A stretch of DNA of 64,000 nucleotides, taken from positions 1-64,000 of the forward strand of contig CAYULW010000008.1 of NCBI GenBank assembly GCA_964445815.1, given 5' to 3'. Source of the DNA: CAYULW01 sp964445815 (lineage in GTDB: Bacteria; Bacteroidota; Bacteroidia; Flavobacteriales_E; Vicingaceae). The notes below the pieces were generated by a model. It was not told the DNA's origin. It searched no databases and saw only the letters and a list, made by a program, of their open reading frames with translations. This document shows positions 18,576 through 27,406 of this stretch, in pieces. The stretch's first letter is position 1. Each line of letters starts with the position of its first letter. The translations under genes and the position numbers were made by a program.

Positions 18576-19793
18576 TTAATCGAAACGTATGGATTTTGAA
18601 GGTTCAATTTTAGCGACCAAATTGGAAGGGATTATGAGCATCAAGAAACAAATAAGCAATGTACCTATATTCATCAACAGAAGATTTGTAAAATCAAGTT
18701 GGATGGGCACTACATCTATAAAATAAGCTTCCTTAGGCAAACTTAAAAATTCAAATTTTTGTTGTACTGCTGCTAGTCCAATTCCAAACAAGTTTCCCCA
18801 GAAGAGCCCTTGAAGTATAATGAACAGAGCATTGTAAAGAAAGACTTTTCTTATGCTAACATTCGTTGCACCAAGAGCTTTGAGTATACCAATCATGGTG
18901 GTTCTTTCTAAAATGAGAATCAATAGTGCAGAGATAATATCAATTCCACAAACAAGGATAAGCAAACTAATGATCACAATGACATTCATGTCCTGGAGTT
19001 CCAGCCAGTTGAAAATGTCTAATCTGGCATCTTTTATAGATATGGTGGTTAAATCAAATCCTACTTCCCGGTAAACAAGTTCATTCAGTTCATCTAATCT
19101 GCTAAAATCATCAATCAATACTTCAAAGCCACCTACCTGATCTTCTTCCCAACCATTTACTTTTTGAATGTGCCGGATATCTGCAATAGCGATTTGCTCA
19201 TCCATTTCACTTAATCCGGTATTATAGATGCCAAGAATTTTAAGCTTTCGTATTCTTGGAGGTTGTTGAATGAAATAGACCAAGAGGTCATCACCAAGAG
19301 CAAGATTTAACTTGTTGGCCATAAACTCCGAGATAACAATATCATTCGATTTCTTATTGCTATCAGGGATCAATTGATGACCTTGAGTGAGGTATTCATC
19401 AAAAAAACACCAGTCGAAGTCTTGATCAATTCCTTTGATGAGCACTCCGAGATTGTCATTGTTCGCTTTTAGAATTGCCGGTTTATTGGCGAATACCTGA
19501 ATGTGTTTAATGCCATCTTTGTCTTTTAAGTCGGGGTAAAACGGCTTATTTTTAGAAATGGGAATTTGAGAAGCCCTTCCCTGACTATCATACTTGCTAA
19601 TTTGAATGTGAGAACCAAACCCAACAACCTTTTTCTTTATTTCAGACTGAAACCCTTGTACAATAGAAAGTGAAAGGGTCATCATTGCAATGCCTAAAGC
19701 AATTGCTACAATTGAAATGCGTATTATTGGCCTTGAAAAAGAACTTTCTTTTCCTCTTATGATCTTTCTAGCAAGAAATAACTCAAAATTCAA
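18576..19793 (-). CDS. FtsX/LolE-type ABC transporter permease
   Basis: A permease of the FtsX/MacB/LolCE type with the usual layout: one N-terminal span (IRISIVAIALGIAMMTLSL), a large periplasmic domain of about 200 residues, and three C-terminal spans including MNVIVIISLLILVCGIDIIS and a last hydrophobic stretch before SNLVAKIEPSKSIRFD. No ATG exists near the expected start. The family N-terminus (NFELFLARKII) begins at a TTG codon at 19793, giving 405 residues. A GTG at 19886 would add 31 residues and overlap the divergent gene. No ATPase gene is adjacent. A role in lipoprotein release is possible, by family. Confidence 0.8.
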   Translation of the reverse strand: MNFELFLARKIIRGKESSFSRPIIRISIVAIALGIAMMTLSLSIVQGFQSEIKKKVVGFGSHIQISKYDSQGRASQIPISKNKPFYPDLKDKDGIKHIQVFANKPAILKANNDNLGVLIKGIDQDFDWCFFDEYLTQGHQLIPDSNKKSNDIVISEFMANKLNLALGDDLLVYFIQQPPRIRKLKILGIYNTGLSEMDEQIAIADIRHIQKVNGWEEDQVGGFEVLIDDFSRLDELNELVYREVGFDLTTISIKDARLDIFNWLELQDMNVIVIISLLILVCGIDIISALLILILERTTMIGILKALGATNVSIRKVFLYNALFIILQGLFWGNLFGIGLAAVQQKFEFLSLPKEAYFIDVVPIQLDFTNLLLMNIGTLLICFLMLIIPSNLVAKIEPSKSIRFD

Positions 19794-19824
19794 TTGTGGT
19801 ACAACTTTGGTAAGAGGCAAAAGT

Positions 19825-21018
19825 ATGCATTTGAATATCTGTTTTGTAAAGACCGCTGCGCTGTTTGTATTTCTGCTGATAATCACAACCTCCTGTCATA
19901 CACAGTCGGAGGTGAGTTCAGACAATCGTGTAGTTCTTGGTAATGAACAGTTTGAGAATTATTTGCCTTATTTAAAACAAAGGAAAGTAGCACTGGTGGC
20001 TAATCATACTTCTATTGTGAATGGGCAACATTTAGTAGATGTATTGGTTGAAAAAGGGATTAAGGTTCAAAGCGTGTTTACTCCTGAGCATGGCTTTCGG
20101 GGAAATGCAGATGCAGGTGAAAAGGTAAAAGATGGTATTGATCACAAAACCGGATTACCGATTATTTCACTATATGGAAAAAATAAGAAGCCTAGAGCTG
20201 ATCAACTGAAATTAATAGATGTGATTCTCTTTGATATTCAGGACGTGGGCGCTCGGTTTTACACTTATATTTCTACTTTGCACTATGTGATGGAGGCGGC
20301 AGCGGAAAGTGGTATTGAAGTGATTGTTCTTGATCGACCAAACCCTAATGGGTATTATGTTGATGGTCCTGTTCTGAAACCTGAGTTTAAGTCGTTTGTT
20401 GGAATGCACCCCATACCTATCGTTCATGGGATGACCGTGGGAGAGTTGGCGCAAATGATTAATCGGGAAAAATGGCTTGCAAATGGCGTTCAGTGCAAAT
20501 TGAGGATTATTCCGGTTTTAGGATACTCACATGCAGATTATTACTCAGTTGAAATAGCTCCTTCACCAAACTTGCCAAACGATCAGTCAATCAATCTATA
20601 CCCTACTTTATGCTTATTTGAAGGAACCCCTGTTAGCGTTGGCAGGGGGACTGATTTCCCATTTCAGCAATTTGGTCACCCCTCTTTATGGCAATATTCT
20701 CATGGGTTTAGACCTAAATCTGGTTTTGGGGCTAAACAACCTAAGTTAGAAGGTAAAGATTGCTTTGGAAGAAACCTAAAAGATGTGGGTAGGTGGAAGG
20801 CCTTAGAATTGAGCTTTCTTATTCAGGCATATGAGTACTACCCAAACAAAAATGAGTTCTTTACATCTTTCTTTGATTTATTGGCGGGGACAGATCAACT
20901 TAAAAAGCAGATCACAAAAGGAGTGCCTGAAGAAGAAATAAAAGCAAGCTGGCAAGCTGATTTAGCAGTCTTCAAAAAAACAAGGAAGAAGTATTTGCTG
21001 TATCCTGATTTCGAGTAA
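19825..21018 (+). CDS. namZ: DUF1343 lipoprotein, NamZ-type exo-beta-N-acetylmuramidase
   Basis: A 397-residue lipoprotein: the signal peptide ends in a lipobox (IITTSC). The mature part is a full DUF1343 (COG3876) domain, now glycoside hydrolase family GH171, whose characterised members (NamZ of Bacillus subtilis and Tannerella forsythia) remove N-acetylmuramic acid from peptidoglycan fragments. Conserved segments include VFTPEHGFRGNADAGEKV, DVQDVGARFYTYISTL-like sequence near residues 130-145, APSPNLPN, and the SVGRGTDFPFQQFG stretch. The ATG at 19825 is chosen over an upstream start inside the divergent permease gene because it gives the lipoprotein leader. It ends exactly next to the stop of the convergent DUF2807 gene. 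The role is likely peptidoglycan recycling or scavenging. Confidence 0.87.
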   Translation: MHLNICFVKTAALFVFLLIITTSCHTQSEVSSDNRVVLGNEQFENYLPYLKQRKVALVANHTSIVNGQHLVDVLVEKGIKVQSVFTPEHGFRGNADAGEKVKDGIDHKTGLPIISLYGKNKKPRADQLKLIDVILFDIQDVGARFYTYISTLHYVMEAAAESGIEVIVLDRPNPNGYYVDGPVLKPEFKSFVGMHPIPIVHGMTVGELAQMINREKWLANGVQCKLRIIPVLGYSHADYYSVEIAPSPNLPNDQSINLYPTLCLFEGTPVSVGRGTDFPFQQFGHPSLWQYSHGFRPKSGFGAKQPKLEGKDCFGRNLKDVGRWKALELSFLIQAYEYYPNKNEFFTSFFDLLAGTDQLKKQITKGVPEEEIKASWQADLAVFKKTRKKYLLYPDFE

Positions 21019-21735
21019 CTATTTAGCCTCTATATCACCGGACCCATTCACTTTTTTATCCACCTCAGATGGATTGCCACTGTATAAGATATCTCCCGAA
21101 CCGTTTACATTAGCCGTTAAACGCTCTTCGACATTGATATTGATGTCTCCACTTCCATTGATTGATGCATGAGCTTCCTGAGATCTTAAATCCTTTGCAG
21201 TATAATCTCCCGACCCTTGAATTCGAATGGTTTGCTTCTCGGTTTGACCCTCAACTACGATATCACCGGAACCTTTTACACTGCTGTTCAATTCTTTTGT
21301 TTCCACATCTAGCTTGATATCACCAGATCCTCTTACAGAAAGTTCGAGCTGACCTGAAGTGATTTTATTCTTACCAATAATATCACCTGAACCACTTACC
21401 GTTATAAGATCTATTTCTGGCATGGAAATATAAAATTTTACTCCATTCTTTGCATTGATGCACTTCTCGAATTTGATTGTCCATGTGTTTGCATCTACTT
21501 GAGTATTTAACAAATCCTTTATGTTTTCAGTTGTTTCTATTTCTACAGAAAAAGATTCTCCCTGACTTAAATAGACTGTTGAAGATCCATGTAGCTTGAG
21601 TTTTGAGAACTTATCAATGTTTACGGTTGTCCTCGAAATTTTTCCCTTTTCCTCTTCGCAATTTCCCCAAAAGATCGATTTAAAACCAAAAGAAATGATA
21701 ACGATGATACCGAGTGCAAAAAGTAACTTTTTCAT
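21019..21735 (-). CDS. DUF2807 (GIN-domain) beta-helix protein with seven GSGD repeats
   Basis: A 238-residue exported protein with an N-terminal hydrophobic segment (about residues 3-18) and a DUF2807 domain. Members are listed as putative autotransporter adhesin head domains, but their function is not settled. The second half holds seven copies of a GSGD core (for example VSGSGDI, VKGSGDI, VNGSGDI) spaced 18-21 residues, as expected for turns of a right-handed beta-helix. The last copy is almost at the C-terminus. It is followed by a 15-base gap and lies upstream of nothing on its strand except the end of namZ. It is probably periplasmic or surface-exposed. Confidence 0.85.
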   Translation of the reverse strand: MKKLLFALGIIVIISFGFKSIFWGNCEEEKGKISRTTVNIDKFSKLKLHGSSTVYLSQGESFSVEIETTENIKDLLNTQVDANTWTIKFEKCINAKNGVKFYISMPEIDLITVSGSGDIIGKNKITSGQLELSVRGSGDIKLDVETKELNSSVKGSGDIVVEGQTEKQTIRIQGSGDYTAKDLRSQEAHASINGSGDININVEERLTANVNGSGDILYSGNPSEVDKKVNGSGDIEAK

Positions 21736-21750
21736 GATTGTATATTTTAT

Positions 21751-22272
21751 TTAAGTAGTCATTATGCTTTCAAAAAGAGCAATTTGTAGTTTACTAAAGT
21801 AGCCGCATTTTTTCGCAAAACCTACGATTTCTTTTCTCACTGAAGCAGGTAGATAAGTTGGATTGAATTGGTGTAAGTGATTAATTACAAATTTTTTATC
21901 TTCTTCAATATGTTCGCTCATTCCAAGGAAACGAGGAATTTCGTGTTCAACAGCTAAGCGCATGTATCTGACCTCAAGATCATTTGGGGCCAATTCAACG
22001 GCTTTTTCAAATGATTCTTGAGAAGCTCTGAGATAGCTTAGCTTTTTAACAACATTCCAGGTTGTTTTTGTCATGATGGCTTCTAGAGCTCCTTTATAAG
22101 CATATATCTTGGCACTTGGGTTGTCAACTGCCTTAAAGCGTGAATATACATTTTCTGCAAAGCTATAATTGTGTAATGCTTTCATGTAATGAGGTCGTAG
22201 CTCATTAATTGACTGTGCATACGATAAATTTGATCCAAGCCACAAGAAAAGATAAAAGATGAAAAACCTCAC
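21751..22272 (-). CDS. exported protein of unknown function, possibly TPR-like
   Basis: A 173-residue protein with a signal peptide (MRFFIFYLFLWLGSNLSYAQ, cleavage near residue 19). The rest is helical and suggests degenerate tetratricopeptide-like pairs, notably SQESFEKAVELAPNDLEVRYMRLAVEHEI around residues 84-112. I do not recognise the family. It lies between the DUF2807 gene and the response regulator gene on the same strand with short gaps, so it may be part of the transcript of the two-component system. Confidence 0.65.
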   Translation of the reverse strand: MRFFIFYLFLWLGSNLSYAQSINELRPHYMKALHNYSFAENVYSRFKAVDNPSAKIYAYKGALEAIMTKTTWNVVKKLSYLRASQESFEKAVELAPNDLEVRYMRLAVEHEIPRFLGMSEHIEEDKKFVINHLHQFNPTYLPASVRKEIVGFAKKCGYFSKLQIALFESIMTT

Positions 22273-22323
22273 TCAGTAAAAATAAGTGAAACAATGCGAG
22301 CTTCCAAAATCATGAGTTAAAAT

Positions 22324-23016
22324 TCAGTCGACCTCTAGCTGAAACCCGTTCCCGTGAATATTAATGATCTGTATGGCTTGGTCATGCGACAGATACTTTC
22401 TCAGCTTAGCTACGTATACATCCATACTTCTACCGGTAAAATAATTGTCTTCCTTCCAGATTCGCATCAAGGCTTCTGAGCGAGGAAGTACCTTGTTTTG
22501 GTATATGCACAATTGTGTTAATAGCTCTGCTTCCTTTGGTGACAGAACCTTAGATGCATTTTTATGGATTAACTTTCTGGAACTTGGAATAAAAAGGTAT
22601 GTTCCTATTCTGAACTCATTTTGGTTTTGAATCTGCCTGCGGCCTTTACGCCGAAGTAGTACTTTGACTTTTTCAAGTAGAATATCAGAATCAAAGGGTT
22701 TAGTGAGGTAATCGTCTGCTCCAATTTTAAAGCCTTCCAAAACATCTTCTTTAAGGCTCTTTGCAGTTAGAAAAATGAGTGGAATTTCTTGGTCATTTTT
22801 TCTGATTTCTTTAGCCAAACTAAATCCGTCCATCTCGGGCATCATGACATCTAAAATACAAAGATCATAATCTTCACTCTTTACTTTTGAATAGGCTTCC
22901 TTTCCATTTTTGCACCAATCTACGTGGTAGTTGGCCAAGTTGAGATAACTCTTCAGAACGGTTCCAAAGTTAGGCTCGTCTTCGGCTAAGAGTATTTTTA
23001 GACGATCGGTTTTCAT
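22324..23016 (-). CDS. OmpR/PhoB-family response regulator
   Basis: A 230-residue DNA-binding response regulator. The receiver domain (1-120) has the acidic pair E12/D13, the phosphorylation site D56 in CILDVMMPEMDG, the switch threonine in PLIFLTAKS, and the lysine of DYLTKPF. The C-terminal winged-helix domain (about 130-228) ends with the SMDVYVAKLRKYL recognition region, diagnostic of the OmpR/PhoB class. The ATG overlaps the kinase gene by four bases, so the pair is translationally coupled. Phased TTAAC repeats in the divergent promoter at 24618-24655 are a plausible target. Confidence 0.95.
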   Translation of the reverse strand: MKTDRLKILLAEDEPNFGTVLKSYLNLANYHVDWCKNGKEAYSKVKSEDYDLCILDVMMPEMDGFSLAKEIRKNDQEIPLIFLTAKSLKEDVLEGFKIGADDYLTKPFDSDILLEKVKVLLRRKGRRQIQNQNEFRIGTYLFIPSSRKLIHKNASKVLSPKEAELLTQLCIYQNKVLPRSEALMRIWKEDNYFTGRSMDVYVAKLRKYLSHDQAIQIINIHGNGFQLEVD

Positions 23017-24572
23017 TTTAGAGGCAATCTGATTTTGAAACTACTTCCATGATTAAGATTACTGTTCACATCAATGTTTCCTCCATGTTTATTGATGACC
23101 TCCTTAGTGTAATATAAGCCAAGGCCAAAACCTTTGGTTTGGTGAATATTACCATCCGTTTTTCTATAGAATCGATCGAAAATGTGTTTCTGTGTCGTGA
23201 CATCCATGCCAATGCCTTTATCTTTTATTTCAATAAGTATTTCTTGATCGTTCTTCTTTGTTAAGATGCTAATTCTGAATGGTGTTTTAGAATACTTTAT
23301 ACCGTTTTCAATAACATTTCTTAAAGCATTGTAGAGGTGCATTTTATCGCCTTCAATTTCATGAGATTCGGCATTCAGACTGAGCTTTATGTCTCCTCGG
23401 TTATCATCCATTTCCATTTTAAAAGTGTCTGTTAAATCTCTTAATAAGTCATGCAGATCTAAAGCTTCCATTTTTAGGTTAATGTCTTGTCGTTCAAACC
23501 TTGCGGCTTCTAATACACGCTCTATCTGATGGTTCATGCGATCATTTTCCTTTTTAATGATCCTTCCAAACTTTTCCATGGCCTTTGTATCTGCTTTAAT
23601 CAATGGGTGAAGCATGTTATCTATGGCTAGTGAAATGGTAGCTATTGGTGTTTTAAACTCATGCGTCATGTTGTTGATGAAATCAGATTTGATTTGAGCC
23701 AGCTTTTTCTGTTTGATGATTGAATAGATGGTATAGCCGAATGTGCCCAACATCATTAAGGTTAGAAAAATTGAAATTAGAAGATTAATCCAAATTGACT
23801 TTAATATGGAATTTAGTTTGTTGGGAAAATAGATAGACAATAAGCCTGAATTTTTCGCACTTAAACTTTCAAAAATCGAAGATTGATAAAGCTGAGAAGG
23901 CTGATTTGAATAAAATGCTTCGGAATAAAATACAACAGAATCTTCACCGGATTTTATCTCATATTGAAATGAATTACTGATCCCTTTTGTGGCTAATTTC
24001 TTCTCTACTAAACTATCCATGTTCACCTTGGCCAAACGCTCTTTAAGTGAAGACTCTTTCAATGCATATTCTATTGCTAGCTTATCAATGGCGGTTCTTA
24101 TCTGATTCTTTTTTTTGCTCAGTAATGCTTTAACCTCTGTTTTCCCTTTCGACTTAATGATGGAGTCTTCAAAATTGACAGAATGGATAACTATTGAGTC
24201 TTCTGTCCATTCATATGTTCTGCTAATGATTCCATCTTCGGGCTTAAGTCGTCCATTCACTGTTCTTTTTATTTCCCTTATCGCATTATCATCTTCAGAG
24301 ACACTAATTACATAGCTCATTTCTTTTATACCATCTTCGATATCTCTAGTTTTAAAATTAAAGCGATTGACATTCTGACTTTGCACAAATACCATAGTCT
24401 CATTAGTGGTTAGATGTTCACTAATGGCTTCTAAGCTTTCGTATACTTTAGAGTCAAACTCTTTAGCAGCTTGTTGAGCTTTAATTTTAATCCAGTAAGC
24501 CTGAATAGCAATAATGCCCAATGTTGAAAAGCTCATTAAAGCAATGATCAAATTCAGTGTCGACTTTTTCAT
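23013..24572 (-). CDS. membrane sensor histidine kinase
   Basis: A 519-residue sensor kinase. A first span (about residues 8-28) and a second (about 262-283) bracket a periplasmic domain of about 230 residues that has no recognisable family. The cytoplasmic part has the HisKA H-box with phospho-acceptor H304 (MTHEFKTPIATI) and the HATPase_c domain with NVIENGIKYS (N box), DKGIGM (G1), and the KGFGLGLYYTKEV G2 box. The layout is like the Bacteroidota RprX kinases. It overlaps the response regulator gene by four bases. It faces away from the T9SS-cargo gene at 24715 across a 142-base promoter region. Confidence 0.95.
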   Translation of the reverse strand: MKKSTLNLIIALMSFSTLGIIAIQAYWIKIKAQQAAKEFDSKVYESLEAISEHLTTNETMVFVQSQNVNRFNFKTRDIEDGIKEMSYVISVSEDDNAIREIKRTVNGRLKPEDGIISRTYEWTEDSIVIHSVNFEDSIIKSKGKTEVKALLSKKKNQIRTAIDKLAIEYALKESSLKERLAKVNMDSLVEKKLATKGISNSFQYEIKSGEDSVVFYSEAFYSNQPSQLYQSSIFESLSAKNSGLLSIYFPNKLNSILKSIWINLLISIFLTLMMLGTFGYTIYSIIKQKKLAQIKSDFINNMTHEFKTPIATISLAIDNMLHPLIKADTKAMEKFGRIIKKENDRMNHQIERVLEAARFERQDINLKMEALDLHDLLRDLTDTFKMEMDDNRGDIKLSLNAESHEIEGDKMHLYNALRNVIENGIKYSKTPFRISILTKKNDQEILIEIKDKGIGMDVTTQKHIFDRFYRKTDGNIHQTKGFGLGLYYTKEVINKHGGNIDVNSNLNHGSSFKIRLPLK

Positions 24573-24617
24573 AATTTCAGTAAAAGTACCTTCTCTAGCT
24601 TCCTTGTTCCAAAGACT

Positions 24618-24655
24618 TTAACTTTTCCTTAACGTTTTTTGGCGAAACCTTAACA
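24618..24655 (+). promoter_or_regulatory. phased TTAAC direct repeats, candidate operator for the adjacent response regulator
   Basis: TTAAC occurs at 24618, 24629 and 24650, with start-to-start spacing of 11 and 21 bases (one and two helical turns). The second and third copies share CCTTAAC, and the third is TTAACA. OmpR/PhoB-family regulators bind such same-face direct repeats. In Bacillus PhoP the core is TTAACA. Together with the likely -7 box at 24677, the repeats lie at about -40 to -72, a typical activator position. Specific binding is an inference. Confidence 0.5.
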
Positions 24656-24676
24656 GCTTAAAAGGTTCATCCCCGA

Positions 24677-24684
24677 TAGCTTTG
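24677..24684 (+). promoter_or_regulatory. candidate Bacteroidota -7 box (TAGCTTTG)
   Basis: TAGCTTTG matches the Bacteroidota sigma factor -7 consensus TAnnTTTG and lies 30 bases before the ATG at 24715. No good -33 element (TTTG or TTG) is visible at the right distance, which would fit a promoter that needs an activator bound at the TTAAC repeats. Confidence 0.4.
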
Positions 24685-24714
24685 GCTTAGAATTTAACCC
24701 AAAAACTAGATAAA

Positions 24715-25668
24715 ATGAAAAAATTACTTTTTTACAGCGCAGCTACATTGATCATATCACAAGTATCAGTAGCACAAAATATCTCTAAAGACAATGTAGA
24801 GAAAGGAGAAATGAAAATTGTCGTTGTTAACGATGAAGATGGTAAGATAACACGGTTTGATAGTACCTTTTCAATAAATGACAAGGAGCAAGTAGAGCAA
24901 TTACTTAAGGAAAAAGGCATTGATTTGAAAATGGATTTTGAAGGGGATCAGATTCATGTAGAGGGGAAAGGAAACCAAAAAATCATAATAAACAAAGAGA
25001 TTAAAGGAGAAGGCGAAGTCGACAAGCAGGTTAAAGTGATAAGACTAAATTCTTCAGACGAAGCAGTGAATGATCAGGAAATTGAAGTCATGGTAAAGGC
25101 CTTGAAAGGAGAAATGGATCAAATTAAACATGAAATGTCGTTTTCAACTGATGAGGGCAACACATTTACCTTTAAAAGCAATGAAAATCTGTCTGAAGAA
25201 GAACTAAATGCGCTTAAGGAGAAACTGGGTAAAGAAGGAGGAAAAGTAATGGTAAAAACCATAGTCATAGAAGATGATGGTGAAGGGAAGATAGAGGAAA
25301 GAGTTTTCACCTTTAGCACCAACTCTATGGTTTTCTTTGTTTCTGATGATAAAGTTGAGGCGAACGAAGAGTTGCTTCCAACAGAGATTGTGGAAGAGGA
25401 TTTAAAATCACTGGAAATTAAAGAATTGAAGTTGTTTCCAAATCCAAGTAACGGCAATTTCAACATGTCATTTGAATCAAAATCTCGCAAGAATTTCAAC
25501 ATTTCGATAACAGATACAAAGGGTGCAATTATCTATAACAAAGCACTTAGCAATTTTAAAGGAAAATTTAACGAAGATTTCGATTTGAGTGGTCAGGAGC
25601 CCGGACTGTACTTTTTTAACATCAATTCTGGAGAGGCTAAAGAAACCAAAAAGATCATCTTAAAATGA
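24715..25668 (+). CDS. secreted protein with type IX sorting domain (unknown function)
   Basis: A 317-residue secreted protein. The Sec signal peptide (residues 1-20, MKKLLFYSAATLIISQVSVA, then QN) is followed by an acidic, lysine-rich middle part with no recognised domain, possibly long helices. The last 75-80 residues are a type A C-terminal sorting domain: KLFPNPSNGNF near residue 242, then SITDTKGAIIYNKAL, and GLYFFNINSGEAKETKKIILK at the end. T9SS would carry it across the outer membrane and release or anchor it. It sits divergently from the sensor kinase gene with candidate operator repeats between them, so it is a likely target of that system. The stop overlaps the next gene start. Confidence 0.85.
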   Translation: MKKLLFYSAATLIISQVSVAQNISKDNVEKGEMKIVVVNDEDGKITRFDSTFSINDKEQVEQLLKEKGIDLKMDFEGDQIHVEGKGNQKIIINKEIKGEGEVDKQVKVIRLNSSDEAVNDQEIEVMVKALKGEMDQIKHEMSFSTDEGNTFTFKSNENLSEEELNALKEKLGKEGGKVMVKTIVIEDDGEGKIEERVFTFSTNSMVFFVSDDKVEANEELLPTEIVEEDLKSLEIKELKLFPNPSNGNFNMSFESKSRKNFNISITDTKGAIIYNKALSNFKGKFNEDFDLSGQEPGLYFFNINSGEAKETKKIILK

Positions 25669-26528
25669 GAAAAGAGATTATCAGTCTACTATTGGTTTTG
25701 CCTCTGATTATTCAGGGGCAAAGCCTTATCATCCCTTCGGGATCGAGTGTTACAATAGACGGTATATTTACAATTCAGGAATGGCAGGATGCCAATCAGT
25801 TAAATCTGTCTATTAATTCGACAAAAAGCACAAAGGTGTTTTGTAAGCATGATGGTAATGCACTTTTAGTTGCTTTTGTAAACAATCTGCAATCCGGCGG
25901 TTTATACTTTCCTGAGATTATGATAGATGCAGACAATAATAAAGGATCAAGTTTGTCAATGAATGATTGGTGGTTTCATGTTTCTGCTACAGACTGTGAA
26001 TTTAATGGTCAATACGGCAATTATAACAATTGTATGGCAGTACGGCCAAATTGGAAAGCAGAGCCAAATTTTCAGCTGACATCCAGCGTGTATACAGATA
26101 CAGTAGAAATTAGTATTCCATTTAGCACGCTTGGTGTAAATACTTTAGACAGTATCGGTATTAGCTTTTTACTGAATAACTTTCAGACTTTTAAAAGATT
26201 GCCGCTAACTTCAAATCACCTGGATCCTTCAACCTGGTATGCGGCTCAGTTAGATGGATCAACGAAACTTGAAGAACAAACAGGCTTTGATTTTAGTTTT
26301 TATCCAAATCCTACTAAGAATGAAGTAATGATCAATTATAAGGTTAAACAAACAAATGAGGCTCAACTGCGAATAATGAATTTAAGTGGTCAGGTGTTAT
26401 CTACAGAACGCATAAACCATGCCTCCGGTAATGTTGTTTTTGATGTAAATGCTTACCCTTGTGGCATGTACTTTATAGAACTTTCAGATGGACAAAGAAG
26501 TTTGCTGAAAAAGATCATTAAGCATTAA
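25665..26528 (+). CDS. secreted CBM9/DOMON-like protein with type IX sorting domain
   Basis: A 287-residue secreted protein. A signal peptide (about 1-18, ending IIQGQS) leads into a domain with the pattern SVTIDGIFTIQEWQDA followed by FCKHDGNALLVAF and FPEIMIDADNN, which is like CBM9 or DOMON-type beta-sandwich modules in extracellular proteins. The C-terminal 75 residues are a T9SS type A sorting domain (SFYPNPTKNEV, then LRIMNLSGQVL, GMYFIELSDGQRSLLKKIIKH). Its ATG overlaps the stop of the preceding cargo gene by four bases, so the two are coupled and may work together. The ligand is unknown. Confidence 0.8.
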   Translation: MRKEIISLLLVLPLIIQGQSLIIPSGSSVTIDGIFTIQEWQDANQLNLSINSTKSTKVFCKHDGNALLVAFVNNLQSGGLYFPEIMIDADNNKGSSLSMNDWWFHVSATDCEFNGQYGNYNNCMAVRPNWKAEPNFQLTSSVYTDTVEISIPFSTLGVNTLDSIGISFLLNNFQTFKRLPLTSNHLDPSTWYAAQLDGSTKLEEQTGFDFSFYPNPTKNEVMINYKVKQTNEAQLRIMNLSGQVLSTERINHASGNVVFDVNAYPCGMYFIELSDGQRSLLKKIIKH

Positions 26529-26544
26529 ATAGTTATTGATAGTC

Positions 26545-27384
26545 ATGAGATTCAGCACTTTATTATTAAGTCTTGTCTTGTTTTTTGTGAGTTGTGAAAC
26601 TGAACATAGGCAGGTGCAGGATAAAGACAAGAACACGTCAAAGCCTCAGGTGGGGATTCTTGGTGTTTTTCATTTTGCCGGGACTTCCGACTTTTCATCA
26701 GTCGAGTTTGAAAGCTTAAAATCAGAAAAAAGGCAAAAAGAAATCATCGAAATTGTAGAGAGGCTTAAAGCATTTAAGCCCAATAAAATTATGCTCGAAT
26801 TTCCCATGGCTCAATCCGATTATTTAGACAGCATGTATACTGCTTCTTTGAATGGTGAAGGGGAATATAGCATCAATGAGATTGAGCAATTGGGTTTTAG
26901 GCTAGCAAAACGGCTCAATCACAAGCGAATCTATTCCATAGACTATAAACTCAGTCTGCCGTTTGGTGAACTGACTGAATTTGCCGAAAAAAACGACAAA
27001 AAGAGATTTGACAAGATGCTTTCGTCCATAAAAGAACAAGACAGGAAGGAGTCAGATTTTTTGGCCAACAACAGCTTGATTGATTATCTGATTTTTAGAA
27101 ACTCAGAGGCAGAAGACATTAGAAACAAGGATCAATATCTGAATCAAACTGCAAAGTTTGTCGGTGATTCAAGTGATGTTGGCGCTAAGTTCGTATCAAA
27201 ATGGTGGGAAAGAAACATCCACATGATGACAAATATTGATAGAAATATGCAGCCTGAAGATAGAATATTGGTGATTGTTGGTGCTGCTCATAGAGCTGTG
27301 CTTAAGGATTTCTATGAAGACAGAACAGATGTTGACTATGTCGAGATCCGAACATTTTTAGAAAAGAAATCTGCGGATAATTAA
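26545..27384 (+). CDS. DUF5694-like lipoprotein
   Basis: A 279-residue lipoprotein: the leader MRFSTLLLSLVLFFVSC has a lipobox cysteine at about residue 17. The mature part begins GILGVFHFAGTSDFSSVEF, and has FKPNKIMLEFPMAQSDYLDS and a C-terminal ILVIVGAAHRAVLKDF. These are hallmarks of DUF5694, which resembles the TraB/ChaN/Tiki superfamily with its GxxH-type motifs. No enzymatic role is established. The ATG at 26545 is chosen over a TTG at 26536. It lies 16 bases after the second T9SS cargo gene and is convergent with uppP. Confidence 0.75.
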   Translation: MRFSTLLLSLVLFFVSCETEHRQVQDKDKNTSKPQVGILGVFHFAGTSDFSSVEFESLKSEKRQKEIIEIVERLKAFKPNKIMLEFPMAQSDYLDSMYTASLNGEGEYSINEIEQLGFRLAKRLNHKRIYSIDYKLSLPFGELTEFAEKNDKKRFDKMLSSIKEQDRKESDFLANNSLIDYLIFRNSEAEDIRNKDQYLNQTAKFVGDSSDVGAKFVSKWWERNIHMMTNIDRNMQPEDRILVIVGAAHRAVLKDFYEDRTDVDYVEIRTFLEKKSADN

Positions 27385-27406
27385 AGATGAGAAAGCTTTT
27401 CTTGAT

